Shown here piece by piece: positions 26,358 through 35,480 of a stretch of 64,000 nucleotides of DNA. The position numbers and the translations under genes were made by a program. The notes beneath the pieces were generated by a model that searched no databases, was not told the origin of the DNA, and saw nothing but the letters and a program-made list of their open reading frames with translations. Origin of the DNA: Acinetobacter sp. ANC 3832 (GTDB lineage: Bacteria > Pseudomonadota > Gammaproteobacteria > Pseudomonadales > Moraxellaceae); the NCBI RefSeq assembly GCF_002135415.1, contig NZ_NEGJ01000004.1:62001-126000 (forward strand), written 5' to 3'. Each line of letters starts with the position of its first letter. The first letter of the stretch is position 1.

Positions 26358-27065
26358 ATGAAAACTTGGTTCACAGCCCTATCCTTCAGCTTATTCACTT
26401 TGACGACTGCACATGCAAATATTCAAACAGTGGAACAGAATCTAAAAAAGAACTTTCCGAGCATTCCTGTGAAATCTGTTACCAACTCTCCTGTTAAAGA
26501 TATTTATGAAGTTTACATGGGCGGACGTATTGTCTATACCAATGAGGATGCAAAGTATTTCTTTGTTGGAAATCTCATTGATCTTAAAGAACAAAAAAAC
26601 CTAACAGAAGAACGTGAACGTGCTTTAACAGCGATTGATGTAAAAAAACTACCTTTAGACCAAGCCATTAAGCATGTTAAAGGCAATGGAGAACGTGTTC
26701 TTTATATTTTTAGTGACCCTGACTGCCCTTATTGCCATCAATTAGAAAAAGAGCTGACTCAAGTCAATAATGTCACGATTTATCTCTTTTTATATCCAAT
26801 TACTCGTTTGCATCCCAATGCGGCGACTGTCGCAGAGCAAATTTGGTGTGCTAAAAATCAATATCAAACTTGGCAAGATTATCTTTTAAAGAAAAAAACA
26901 CCTGCAAAAGTGACCAGTTGTACAACACCGATTGAAAAAAATATTCAACTTGCCAAGACTTTAGACGTTGATGGCACACCGACCTTCTTCTTAAAAGATG
27001 GCAGTCGAGTTTCTGGTGCACGAAGCGCAGGTGAAATAGAGTTACTGCTTAAAGCCGTTCCATAA
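26358..27065 (+). CDS. dsbC: DsbC-type disulfide isomerase, paralogue 2
   Basis: A 235-residue periplasmic thiol-disulfide interchange protein. A signal peptide ends near TTAHANIQ. The N-terminal dimerisation segment has YEVYMGGRIVYTNEDAKYFF, where the first paralogue has ILSNPRGSFLIDASSRYL. The active site is DPDCPYCH (C123, C126), the canonical DsbC form, and cis-Pro is in DGTPTFFLKDG, with a second disulfide pair at IWCAK and TSCTT. The canonical motif suggests this is the working DsbC that repairs mispaired disulfides, recycled by DsbD encoded elsewhere. Confidence 0.85.
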   Translation: MKTWFTALSFSLFTLTTAHANIQTVEQNLKKNFPSIPVKSVTNSPVKDIYEVYMGGRIVYTNEDAKYFFVGNLIDLKEQKNLTEERERALTAIDVKKLPLDQAIKHVKGNGERVLYIFSDPDCPYCHQLEKELTQVNNVTIYLFLYPITRLHPNAATVAEQIWCAKNQYQTWQDYLLKKKTPAKVTSCTTPIEKNIQLAKTLDVDGTPTFFLKDGSRVSGARSAGEIELLLKAVP

Positions 27066-27092
27066 AACTATCACTCAAAACTTTGTTCACAT

Positions 27093-27125
27093 TAAAAGGC
27101 TTTTTATATAAAGCCTTTTATTTCT
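27093..27125 (+). terminator. Rho-independent terminator after dsbC
   Basis: Stem AAAAGGCTTT / AAAGCCTTTT with a 6-base loop, followed by ATTTCTT. The rest of the 27066-27383 gap holds no gene that I can see. Confidence 0.75.
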
Positions 27126-27383
27126 TGGTTAGAGGAAAATTTTTAAAGTTATCAAGACTTATGCAAAAAGCCGAATATTGTTGATGGGTACGAGAAACAT
27201 CTAATAGACTAAAATGTTCTTAATGACTCACATTTTTTAAGAGAATACGACATAAATACATCATCTTATACAATTGATATGTTTACATTCACAAAAATCA
27301 AATTATGATAAAACCAGTCAAATAACATTTTTCTCTTACATAAATGGAATTATGTTGAAGTTAAAACAAGGTACTCAAACAAT

Positions 27384-28181
27384 ATGAAAAAACTTCTCGT
27401 TGCTGCACTTCTTTCTCTTTCTTGTGCAACTGTTTTTGCGGCTGATGCACCACAAGCGAATATGGATCCTGCATTTGCTCAGGTTCAAGACTTAATCAAA
27501 GCCAAGAACTTCACAGCGGCATATCAAGAACTGGATAAAATGGGAAAAGCGGGTAATGCCCAAGCGCTTTATAATCTTGGTTTCTTAACTCAAATGGGAC
27601 AAGGAACTGCAAAAGATGATAAAAAAGCGTTGCAGTATTATCAAGATTCAGCAAGTAAGGGCTATCCTGTTGCGAGCTATGTCCTTGCGCAAAGTTATGC
27701 AACTGGACAATTAGGTCTGGCTAAAGATGAAAAAAAATCTCGTGAATATCTAGAAAAAGCCTCTGCTCAAGGTTTTGATGATGCAACAGTAGAGTTGGCT
27801 GTTTTATTATTCTCAGAAAATAAACCTGAATCTGATAAAAAAGGCTTACAGAAATTAGATCCTTTAGTGAAAAAAGGCAGTTTCCCAGCCATTCATGCTA
27901 AAGCACTTTACGATATTACGGTTGGCTTCAAAACCAAAAATGAAGCATCCATCAAACAAGGTTTGAATGCCATTCAAGACTTAGCCAAGAAAGGTTATAT
28001 TCCTGCATTAATGGCTGTCGCAAACATGATGGTTAATGGCAATATCGTGCAACAAAATCTACCTGAAGCTAAAAAAATCTATACAGCTCTTGCAAAAGAT
28101 AATATCCCTCGTGCGAAAGAGTCTTTAGATGCTGTGAATAAACTCATTACAGAAAAAGCAAAAACGCCAGCTAAAAAATAA
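27384..28181 (+). CDS. Exported Sel1-like repeat protein
   Basis: A 265-residue protein with a signal peptide (MKKLLVAALLSLSCATVFA, cleavage after AA). It then carries four or five Sel1/TPR-type repeats with the A-x-x-x-Y/L-G pattern: ALYNLGFLTQMGQGTAKDDK, ASYVLAQSYATGQLGLAKDE, ATVELAVLLFSENKPESDKK and ALMAVANMMVNGNIVQQNLP. Such repeats build protein-binding scaffolds, often in the periplasm. The partner is unknown. The C-terminus is Lys-rich (TPAKK). Confidence 0.85.
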   Translation: MKKLLVAALLSLSCATVFAADAPQANMDPAFAQVQDLIKAKNFTAAYQELDKMGKAGNAQALYNLGFLTQMGQGTAKDDKKALQYYQDSASKGYPVASYVLAQSYATGQLGLAKDEKKSREYLEKASAQGFDDATVELAVLLFSENKPESDKKGLQKLDPLVKKGSFPAIHAKALYDITVGFKTKNEASIKQGLNAIQDLAKKGYIPALMAVANMMVNGNIVQQNLPEAKKIYTALAKDNIPRAKESLDAVNKLITEKAKTPAKK

Positions 28182-28195
28182 TTCTATTCTTTTTT

Positions 28196-28224
28196 AAATA
28201 CTCTCTTCGGAGAGTATTTTTTTA
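28196..28224. terminator. Bidirectional terminator with UUCG loop
   Basis: Stem AAATACTCTC / GAGAGTATTT closed by C-TTCG-G, a very stable tetraloop, followed by TTTTTT. It serves the Sel1-like gene (+) and, in the other direction, meets the AEC gene stop at 28222. Confidence 0.9.
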
Positions 28225-29145
28225 CCACCAAACCGTAATTAAGCAACTAATCACAATAAAACCAACAATCGTACTTAATAATAACGGCGTCAGTGCTTTC
28301 TCATTTAACCCATACATTTGTCCAAAAATCCCAAAGATAGAAGGCATTGGTAAAGCTGCAATAAGTGTTCCTGCGTAGAGCATTTCTTGGCTGACCTGAG
28401 TAAAGGTCGATAAACCAAAGAACACACATAAAGGCATCAATAAGTTTTTAGAAAAAACCAAGTACAAGGTTTGTAAATTAATATATTGAATGCTTAATCC
28501 GACAACTCCCCCACCAATCGCAAACAGAGCTAAAGGTGATGCTGTTTGTCCCAATAAAGCCAAAACTTGATTCAATTGTTCGGGTAAATGAATTTCAAAA
28601 ATTGCACAACTAATCCCAAAAACCACAGCTAAAAATAACGGGTTCTTCAACAATGTCTTGATGGTTTTTTGGATGACTGCGCTGATATTTAAATTCTTTT
28701 GTAAGCTCAATTCAGCCAAAACTAAAACAGCAGGAACAACAAGTACGCTTTCAATAATCAAGACCAATGAAATATAAATGGTTGCTTGATGCCCCATTAA
28801 TAATGTTAATACTGCTGTACCAATCAACCCTGTATTCGACATTGAAGCACCCATCGACAATACGGATGATTCTGTTGCAGTATTTTTAAATACTTTTAAA
28901 GCGATAAAATAAGCTAAAGTAAATAAAGTGATGGTGATTCCTGCATAGACCACGAAGTATTCGGGATACCAAATTTCATGTAAATCTTTCGAAGCCAATG
29001 CATAAAAGATTAAAGCGGGTAAAGCAATTTTGATAATAAAAGCACTGAGCGCATGAATTTGTTCTTTTGTGATTAAATGAATTTTGACACTCAAGTAACC
29101 TAAAAACAACAACATAAAAATGGGTAATATTACCGCAAATAGCAT
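28222..29145 (-). CDS. AEC-family transporter
   Basis: A 307-residue membrane protein of the auxin-efflux-carrier/malate-permease family, with ten predicted helices. The N-terminal ILPIFMLLFLGYLSVKIHLI and the LSMGASMSNTGLIGTAVL block (the conserved N-T-G that lines the transport path) identify it. It is downstream of the OYE-type gene (93-base gap). The substrate is unknown; AEC members move organic acids, malonate or auxin-like anions. Confidence 0.8.
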   Translation of the reverse strand: MLFAVILPIFMLLFLGYLSVKIHLITKEQIHALSAFIIKIALPALIFYALASKDLHEIWYPEYFVVYAGITITLFTLAYFIALKVFKNTATESSVLSMGASMSNTGLIGTAVLTLLMGHQATIYISLVLIIESVLVVPAVLVLAELSLQKNLNISAVIQKTIKTLLKNPLFLAVVFGISCAIFEIHLPEQLNQVLALLGQTASPLALFAIGGGVVGLSIQYINLQTLYLVFSKNLLMPLCVFFGLSTFTQVSQEMLYAGTLIAALPMPSIFGIFGQMYGLNEKALTPLLLSTIVGFIVISCLITVWW

Positions 29146-29238
29146 GCTTCGCTTCCCTTCGTTTGGGCAAAATGAGTTGTACAGAAATACATCCTAATGT
29201 GTATTTCTGCGAAACTTAAATACTTTAAATGAATAGTC

Positions 29239-30351
29239 TTATGTATAAGCTTTAAAAAGTGCTTTTAGCCCATGCGGTTGGCAACGGAGATATTGCGGTG
29301 CAATTGCAATGTTTTCACCTAATTGAGCAGCAGCATGCCAAGGCCAGCGTGGGTCATATAACATTGCTCGGGCTAACCCAATAGCATCTGCTTCACCCTC
29401 TTGCAGAATCTGTTCTGCTTGTTCTACCTCAGTAATTAATCCCACGGTAATCACAGGAACATTCACATTTTCTTTAATCACTTTTGCAAAAGGCACTTGG
29501 TAGTTAGCACCAATTTTAATGTCTTGTTGAACATGCAATCCACCTGAAGATACATGAATATAGACAGCACCTAACTGTTCTAAAGCTTTTGCTAAACCCA
29601 CACTGGATTCTAGATTCCATGCATCTTGATGATCCATCCAATCCGTTGCAGAAATTCGAATCCCCACTGGATAATCTTCAGGAACAGCATGCTTGATGGC
29701 TTGAAAAACTTCTAGCGTTAATCGAATACGGTTTTCAAAACTACCACCATATTCATCTTCACGATGATTCGATAATGGCGACATAAATTGATGCAACAAA
29801 TAACCATGCGCACCATGAATTTCGATTAACTGAAAACCTGCATCCACTGCACGTTTTGCAGCGCTTGCGAAGTCTGCAATCACCTTTTGAATTTCAGCTT
29901 TACTCAATGCATGTGGTACATGGTCTGTTGGGTTAAAAGCAATTTCACTGGCTGATACCGTCTGCCAACCCAAGGCTTCATTTGGTGCAATTTGCCCCTT
30001 ACCTTCCCACGGTTTATCGGTTGAAGCTTTACGCCCTGCATGTGCCAATTGCACAGCAAAAGGCATCGGTGAAAGCGTTCTTACTTTCGCCAATAATGCT
30101 TTAATTTGATCTCTTTGCGTATCATTCCATAACCCAACATCTGTATAGCTAATTCGCCCTTGAGCCTGCACAGCCGTTGCTTCAACAATACAAAGCCCTG
30201 CACCTGATAATGCATAATTCGCCCATTGTTGTTCATGCCAATAGGTTACTTCACCAACCTCAGTTGCTGAATATTGACACATCGGTGCAATCACAATTTT
30301 ATTATTTAATGTTAAAGAACCAAACTGAATCGGTTGAAATAATAATGACAC
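29239..30351 (-). CDS. Old-yellow-enzyme-type NADPH oxidoreductase (YqjM class)
   Basis: A 370-residue FMN TIM-barrel reductase. Markers are APMCQYSA near residue 23 (Cys as in the YqjM class), QLAHAGRKAS (the His/Gly FMN region), IHGAHGYLLHQFMSPLSNHR, and the FMN-phosphate end of the barrel (ADAIGLARAMLYDPRWPWHAA). Members reduce activated C=C bonds of enones, maleimides or nitro compounds. It is 13 bases after the TonB-dependent receptor and probably co-transcribed. The physiological substrate is unknown. Confidence 0.85.
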   Translation of the reverse strand: MSLLFQPIQFGSLTLNNKIVIAPMCQYSATEVGEVTYWHEQQWANYALSGAGLCIVEATAVQAQGRISYTDVGLWNDTQRDQIKALLAKVRTLSPMPFAVQLAHAGRKASTDKPWEGKGQIAPNEALGWQTVSASEIAFNPTDHVPHALSKAEIQKVIADFASAAKRAVDAGFQLIEIHGAHGYLLHQFMSPLSNHREDEYGGSFENRIRLTLEVFQAIKHAVPEDYPVGIRISATDWMDHQDAWNLESSVGLAKALEQLGAVYIHVSSGGLHVQQDIKIGANYQVPFAKVIKENVNVPVITVGLITEVEQAEQILQEGEADAIGLARAMLYDPRWPWHAAAQLGENIAIAPQYLRCQPHGLKALFKAYT

Positions 30352-30364
30352 TTTACTCTCCCTG

Positions 30365-32524
30365 CTAGAATGCTTTGCTTAAGCTCAAACCTGCGCTCCA
30401 ATTCAAACCATCAGCAGGTTCAAAGAAGCGACTATTACCATCATTGACAATCACAGAACCCACATAATTCTCATCAAACAAATTATCGATACGTGCATAA
30501 GTACGTACTTTCCAATCCTGATTTTTCCAAATATAACCAATATTTACCGAAGTCACGGTATAACTCGGTGCTGAATCTGAATTAAGATCATCAACATAAA
30601 TTTTGTCCATATAGCGCACATCAACACCTGCATTAAATCCAGCTTCAGGTTGCCAGCCGAATGCGATATAAGCCTGATTCTTTGCAACACCTGGAATATT
30701 ATTGCCACGATGTACTACTTTTTTAGGATCACTATTTGGAATATCCGCATCAAAAGTTGCATCTAAATAGCTATAACTGGCTTCAGCAGTTAAATCACGC
30801 CAAAGCTTTTTATTCCAAGACAATTCTACGCCCTGACGTAAGGTTTTATCTGCATTTTGAAAGGTTGCTCGACCATCCAATGTTCCTGCTGAGACTATGT
30901 CATCTTGTGTCTTACTCTGAAAAAGAGCAGCGGTGAATTGACCCAAAATATTTTCAGACTTCAGACCCAACTCATAATTATCACTTGTTGAAGGTTTTAA
31001 ACTAAAGTTAATTCCAGATGCGCCACTTCCAGTGTTTGGATAAGCCATCTCTGTAAAAGTTGGCGTTTCAAATCCTTTGGAATAGCTGACATACGTACTC
31101 AATTGCGGGTTTATTTCCCACGTTAAAGCAGCGGAAGGGAGAAGCTTTGAATAGTCCGTTTTACCGCTATCATCGCCATTGTTTTTTGTTGGGTCGCTAT
31201 TCAGCTGAATATAATGATCTTTAGATTCATAATGCACATTGCTATAACGTAAACCTGTGTCGATACGCCAAGTCAGTAAAAACTGCCAAGATGCTTGTAA
31301 ATAAGGATCTAAATTCCATAAAGTATTATTTTCATCACGGCGTAAATTACCTTTTACGCCGTAGTATGGCTGATTATTTTTAAGAATAAAATTCTCATAA
31401 CCTTGACGATCCTCATCCATCGCATCAAATGCAAATCCTGCACTCAAACGCGTATTTGGCAATAAATCTTTACCCGTCCAACGTAGGTCTGTTCCATAAA
31501 AATTTCGGGAAAAATCAATCACACCACCCGCATGACGTGGGTTCATTTGTGCGGTATTTGGAATTGACTGATATTGTGTAACGGATCGCTGCCCTGCATA
31601 CGCCATTGCATACAATTCATTCTGATCGTTCAATGGCTTCGTCCAAGTCAAACCTGTTTGAGTTTGTTGAATCTCTTTGCGCACATCATAAGTATTCTTA
31701 GCATCATTGACTTGCTTGGGGTTATCTTTCCATTGCTGACGAGTTAAGCCCTGTGGATCATCTGCATTAATATCCACATGATTAATCACCCAATTGACTT
31801 TAGAACCATCTGCCAAATTCCATGTCAATTTGGCATTACTTAATACTTTTTGAGCATCGCTATGTTCACGATATCCATCTGTATCAAAATAAGAAGAACT
31901 AATGACATAACTCGGCTCATTGGCTTTGTCCGAGCCGCCTTGTAAAACAATATCTGCACGTCCTTTATTGTGACTCCCACCTGAGTAGCCAACTTCAATA
32001 GAATCTCGCCCTTGTCCTTCTTTGGTCGTGGTTAAAATCGTGCCACCTGAAGAGTTTCCATAAAGCGATGAAAATGGACCGCCTAAGACTTCTATATGAT
32101 CTAAACTGCTTAAATCAATATTTGAAGTTTGACCTTGACCATCGGGCATTGTTGCAGGAATGCCATCTACATATAAACGAATACCACGTACACCAAAGGT
32201 TGAGCGTGCACCAAAACCTCGCATAGACAATTGCAAATCTTGCGCGTAGTTCTCTCGATTATTCAGTTGTAGCCCCGGAATGCCTTTTAAGGTTTCTGTG
32301 AGGTTCACACCAATATTATTTTGATTTTTGTCTTGTTCTATTCGATAGACAGATGCGGGTGTTTGTAACCAATCTGTGTCACTACGTGTTGCTTCCAATG
32401 TAATGGGGGCAAGTTGCTGAACGGATTTAGTTGCCTCCGTTTCAGCATATAAGTTTTGAGTAATACATGCACTTAAGCAAAGTAATGGGAGATGAATAGA
32501 ATTTAATCGACCAATACTTTGCAT
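30365..32524 (-). CDS. TonB-dependent receptor, PqqU/YncD-like
   Basis: A 719-residue outer-membrane receptor with a signal peptide and plug plus beta-barrel. The plug has the YncD-type blocks ETLKGIPGLQLNNRENYAQD, RGFGARSTFGVRGIRLYVDG and IPATMPDGQGQTSNIDLSS; the C-terminus is RIDNLFDENYVGSVIVNDG and ends in a barrel-closing Phe. E. coli YncD (PqqU) imports PQQ, and the similarity is high over the plug and parts of the barrel from memory. I chose the ATG at 32524 (GGGA 7 bases upstream) over 32530. It follows the porin gene by 57 bases. Confidence 0.8.
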   Translation of the reverse strand: MQSIGRLNSIHLPLLCLSACITQNLYAETEATKSVQQLAPITLEATRSDTDWLQTPASVYRIEQDKNQNNIGVNLTETLKGIPGLQLNNRENYAQDLQLSMRGFGARSTFGVRGIRLYVDGIPATMPDGQGQTSNIDLSSLDHIEVLGGPFSSLYGNSSGGTILTTTKEGQGRDSIEVGYSGGSHNKGRADIVLQGGSDKANEPSYVISSSYFDTDGYREHSDAQKVLSNAKLTWNLADGSKVNWVINHVDINADDPQGLTRQQWKDNPKQVNDAKNTYDVRKEIQQTQTGLTWTKPLNDQNELYAMAYAGQRSVTQYQSIPNTAQMNPRHAGGVIDFSRNFYGTDLRWTGKDLLPNTRLSAGFAFDAMDEDRQGYENFILKNNQPYYGVKGNLRRDENNTLWNLDPYLQASWQFLLTWRIDTGLRYSNVHYESKDHYIQLNSDPTKNNGDDSGKTDYSKLLPSAALTWEINPQLSTYVSYSKGFETPTFTEMAYPNTGSGASGINFSLKPSTSDNYELGLKSENILGQFTAALFQSKTQDDIVSAGTLDGRATFQNADKTLRQGVELSWNKKLWRDLTAEASYSYLDATFDADIPNSDPKKVVHRGNNIPGVAKNQAYIAFGWQPEAGFNAGVDVRYMDKIYVDDLNSDSAPSYTVTSVNIGYIWKNQDWKVRTYARIDNLFDENYVGSVIVNDGNSRFFEPADGLNWSAGLSLSKAF

Positions 32525-32581
32525 AAACATATCCCTATTTTGAATAAATTATTTTATTAGACATCGTATAAAAGTCTAAAA

Positions 32582-33853
32582 TTAGAAAATCACTTTAGAT
32601 CCTAAGCCAATCACCAATGCATTATCAACTTTATCAGTTGCACCCGGATTAACCACATATTGCATGAGCGGGCGAAGCATGAACCATTTAGCAGGATAAT
32701 ATGAATAATTTAATTCAATATTATATTCGGCATCCTGATTCAAGACTGCTTTTGTATCACGGTAGCGGTCATTGATATGTACACGATTCACTGCTAAGCC
32801 TAAAATATCATTCGGATGTGCTTCAAATAAGCCAATATATTTCAAACCCAACTGCTGTGAGTTATCCACTGCAGTGGTGATTCGGTCATGAAAGGTAAAA
32901 TTACCAAAGCTATGTAAACCACGTCGGCCTTTACCACTTGATGTCAACTGCTGCTCAAAAGCAATCCAACCACCATAAGTACGGTCTTCTTCAACAGCAC
33001 CTTTTGCATGTGCAATATCGTATTGATTCTTTGCATCATCAGCCGTGTTATATAATGCACCAAAGCGATAACTGCCTGCTAAGTCATTCAGGCCTTTTTT
33101 TGGCGACCAAACCACTTCACTGAGGATATTTACACCATCTGCATTTTTTGTATCTAAGTTCCAACCATGACGTTCCAAAGCATTCTCAGGGTTATATTCA
33201 AACACGCCAATTTGTGCAAATAGTTCAGGATTCAACTGGTATTTCACTCGCCCACCCCATTGTGAAACAGGTGTGTTATACCAAAGCTTGCCTTGCCATT
33301 TGCCCATTTGTGCTGCACAAAATGCATTGCCTTGGAAATCACATGCCATGGTATTGAATTCAGTCCCTAGCCCCATACGACCTAGTCGCACACTAATTCC
33401 TTGATCCTTAAAATTCTTTTCAATATACAATTCACTCAAACGACTACCTGAATTGCCTCTTCCCCAATTGGCTTGTGAATTTGCCCACTGCGGTGCTGTT
33501 GGATCTTGGATGCCATCAATACTGGTACTTTGCCCTTGTCTTGCTGTAATCAATGCACGAATTGTTGTGCCTTCCCAACCCGCCAACTTATTCATATCTA
33601 GTGTAGTACCCACACCAAATTGTGTTCCAAAAGTTGGAGCTTGATGTGGATTATAGCCACCATCTGCAAGATAAGAGCCATCTACGGCAATGGTTCCATC
33701 AAATTTAACCCCATCATTGGCCAATTGGGTACGTGTACCGTTCCAATCGCCTGTCAGTGTTTGTCCATTTAAATCAAATGCTTTCTCAGCATGAGCATAG
33801 GACAGTGAAGTTGCAATAGAGATTGCTAATATTGAAAGAGCAATTTTTTTCAT
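32582..33853 (-). CDS. oprB: OprB-type carbohydrate porin
   Basis: A 423-residue outer-membrane porin with a cleavable signal peptide ending at about AHA-EKAF. It has the OprB start DLNGQTLTGDWNGTRTQLAN, then repeated beta-strand blocks and the C-terminal ALVIGLGSKVIF with its terminal Phe. OprB porins admit monosaccharides such as glucose. It is the first gene of a minus-strand cluster with the PqqU-like receptor, which suggests joint use for sugar oxidation. AGG 8 bases before the ATG supports the start. Confidence 0.85.
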   Translation of the reverse strand: MKKIALSILAISIATSLSYAHAEKAFDLNGQTLTGDWNGTRTQLANDGVKFDGTIAVDGSYLADGGYNPHQAPTFGTQFGVGTTLDMNKLAGWEGTTIRALITARQGQSTSIDGIQDPTAPQWANSQANWGRGNSGSRLSELYIEKNFKDQGISVRLGRMGLGTEFNTMACDFQGNAFCAAQMGKWQGKLWYNTPVSQWGGRVKYQLNPELFAQIGVFEYNPENALERHGWNLDTKNADGVNILSEVVWSPKKGLNDLAGSYRFGALYNTADDAKNQYDIAHAKGAVEEDRTYGGWIAFEQQLTSSGKGRRGLHSFGNFTFHDRITTAVDNSQQLGLKYIGLFEAHPNDILGLAVNRVHINDRYRDTKAVLNQDAEYNIELNYSYYPAKWFMLRPLMQYVVNPGATDKVDNALVIGLGSKVIF

Positions 33854-34009
33854 GGGAAACCTAATTTAGGAAAGAGATGTTGCGAATTCATTGATTTACA
33901 CAATTTAAAACAGGGGATATTTATTCATGAATTGATTGAAACATCTTATTTAAATCATGTAATAACATTGATAATGGCGAGGGTATAAACCGTAGCGATA
34001 CCTATAATT

Positions 34010-34028
34010 AATGTGAAAATTACACATT
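34010..34028. promoter_or_regulatory. Operator-like palindrome upstream of oprB
   Basis: AATGTG-N7-CACATT, a symmetric 19-base site about 157 bases upstream of oprB. This matches common helix-turn-helix repressor operators, but no regulator is visible nearby. Confidence 0.3.
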
Positions 34029-34267
34029 TTATTCATTCCAACTATTGTCTTTTTTTTATCAACAACAAAATAAAAAGTTATGATTAAACTATCATATTGA
34101 TAATTCATTATTTATAGAGATATAGCATGCAAAAATGACGGATAACATAACAAAATATTAAGCCAAAAAGCCTTAAATATTATAGGTATATTTTGAAATA
34201 TATATCGATCTTTGCCACATACAGCTTTCTGTAGGAAAGATGCAAACAAACAATATAGTTGATCTGC

Positions 34268-34296
34268 TTTATTGAATATTCTAACTCCCCTACAAT
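34268..34296 (+). promoter_or_regulatory. Possible mutM promoter
   Basis: -10 TACAAT at 34291-34296, with TTTATT 17 bases before it as a weak -35. It ends 30 bases before the mutM start. Confidence 0.35.
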
Positions 34297-34326
34297 ATAG
34301 GTCAAATCGATCTTTTTGAGCGAGCT

Positions 34327-35187
34327 ATGCCTGAATTACCAGAAGTTGAAACCACAAAAGCCAGTTTAATGCCTTTAATTGATCAAAAGGTTGTTGCTGT
34401 ACAAGTGCGTGAATCTAGACTGCGCTGGGCAATTCCTGAAGATATTTCCAAACTCAGAGGTCAACGCTTAATTCAACTCACACGTAGATCCAAATATATT
34501 TTGGCTGAATTTGAACAAGACACAATGCTTTGGCATTTAGGCATGTCGGGCAGTTTCCGTCTTTGTGAAGCCAATACTGAACTTCGTAAACATGATCATT
34601 TTATTCTTCAATTTGAAGATTTTGAATTACGTTATCATGACCCACGTCGCTTCGGTTGCATCTTATGGTTAGACCAAAATTCACAAACTAAACTGATTGA
34701 TACGCTTGGACCTGAACCCTTAAGTGATGTATTTAATGCTGAATATTTAACCAGTAAATTAAAATCGAAAAATGTTGGCATCAAAGTTGCCATGATGGAC
34801 AACCATATTGTTGTTGGTGTAGGCAATATCTATGCCACTGAAAGCTTATTTAATTTAGGTATTCATCCTGCACAACCTGCATCTAGCTTAAGCAAAAGCC
34901 AAATTGAAAAATTGGTGATCGAGATCAAACGCATCTTAAAACAAGCGATTGATTTAGGGGGGTCAACTTTACGCGACTACAGTAATGCTATGGGTGAAAA
35001 TGGTTATTTCCAACAAACACTTTTAGCGTATGGACGTGCAGGCGAAATGTGCGTGAACTGTGAAACAACTTTGGAAAATTTAAAACTTGGACAACGTGCA
35101 AGTGTATTTTGCCCACAATGCCAAGCCCTTAAAAAAGTAAAACCGACCTCTAATACTGTAAAATTCGTTCAAGGTAAAACCAAATGA
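34327..35187 (+). CDS. mutM: Formamidopyrimidine-DNA glycosylase/AP lyase
   Basis: A 286-residue Fpg protein that excises 8-oxoguanine and formamidopyrimidines and nicks the abasic site. The catalytic start MPELPEVE (Pro2) is intact. GMSGSFRL and HDPRRFG are present. The C-terminal zinc finger is made of CVNC and CPQC (about residues 241-265), preceded by a helix-two-turn-helix. It overlaps the next gene by four bases (ATGA), so the two are co-translated. Confidence 0.95.
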   Translation: MPELPEVETTKASLMPLIDQKVVAVQVRESRLRWAIPEDISKLRGQRLIQLTRRSKYILAEFEQDTMLWHLGMSGSFRLCEANTELRKHDHFILQFEDFELRYHDPRRFGCILWLDQNSQTKLIDTLGPEPLSDVFNAEYLTSKLKSKNVGIKVAMMDNHIVVGVGNIYATESLFNLGIHPAQPASSLSKSQIEKLVIEIKRILKQAIDLGGSTLRDYSNAMGENGYFQQTLLAYGRAGEMCVNCETTLENLKLGQRASVFCPQCQALKKVKPTSNTVKFVQGKTK

Positions 35188-35468
35188 AAACTGCGATCGT
35201 GCGCCATATTCTTGTTAAAGATAAAGATTTAGCAGAACAACTCAAGAAGAAAATACTGTCAGGTATAGATTTTGCAAAAATTGCAAAGCAACACTCTACG
35301 TGTCCTTCTGCAAAAAAAGGGGGTGAACTGGGTGAAATTAAAAAAGGACAATTGGTTGGCCCTATTGATAAAGCCGTTTTTACTTTAAAAGAGAAAGAAT
35401 TACATGGGCCAATCAAAAGTCAATTTGGTTGGCACTTATTGGAAATTAAATTCCGTATGGATTTTTAG
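35184..35468 (+). CDS. ppiC: Parvulin-type peptidyl-prolyl isomerase
   Basis: A 94-residue single-domain parvulin, probably cytoplasmic since no signal is seen. It has RHILVKD at the start (first catalytic His), FAKIAKQHSTCPSAKKGGEL with the typical S-x-C-P-S-x-x-x-G-G-x-L, and the closing FGWHLLEI containing the second His. It accelerates prolyl cis-trans isomerisation. It overlaps mutM by four bases. Confidence 0.9.
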   Translation: MKTAIVRHILVKDKDLAEQLKKKILSGIDFAKIAKQHSTCPSAKKGGELGEIKKGQLVGPIDKAVFTLKEKELHGPIKSQFGWHLLEIKFRMDF

Positions 35469-35480
35469 ACACATCACGGT

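Larger units (their letters stand above)
33854..34326. other. Divergent intergenic region between oprB and mutM
   Basis: A+T-rich with no gene. It holds an operator-like palindrome (34010-34028) and the likely mutM promoter (34268-34296). Confidence 0.5.

Noticed and set aside
27384..28181. Sel1-repeat protein as part of an effector or defence system
   Set aside because: Signal peptide and solitary position fit an ordinary periplasmic scaffold; nothing nearby suggests defence.
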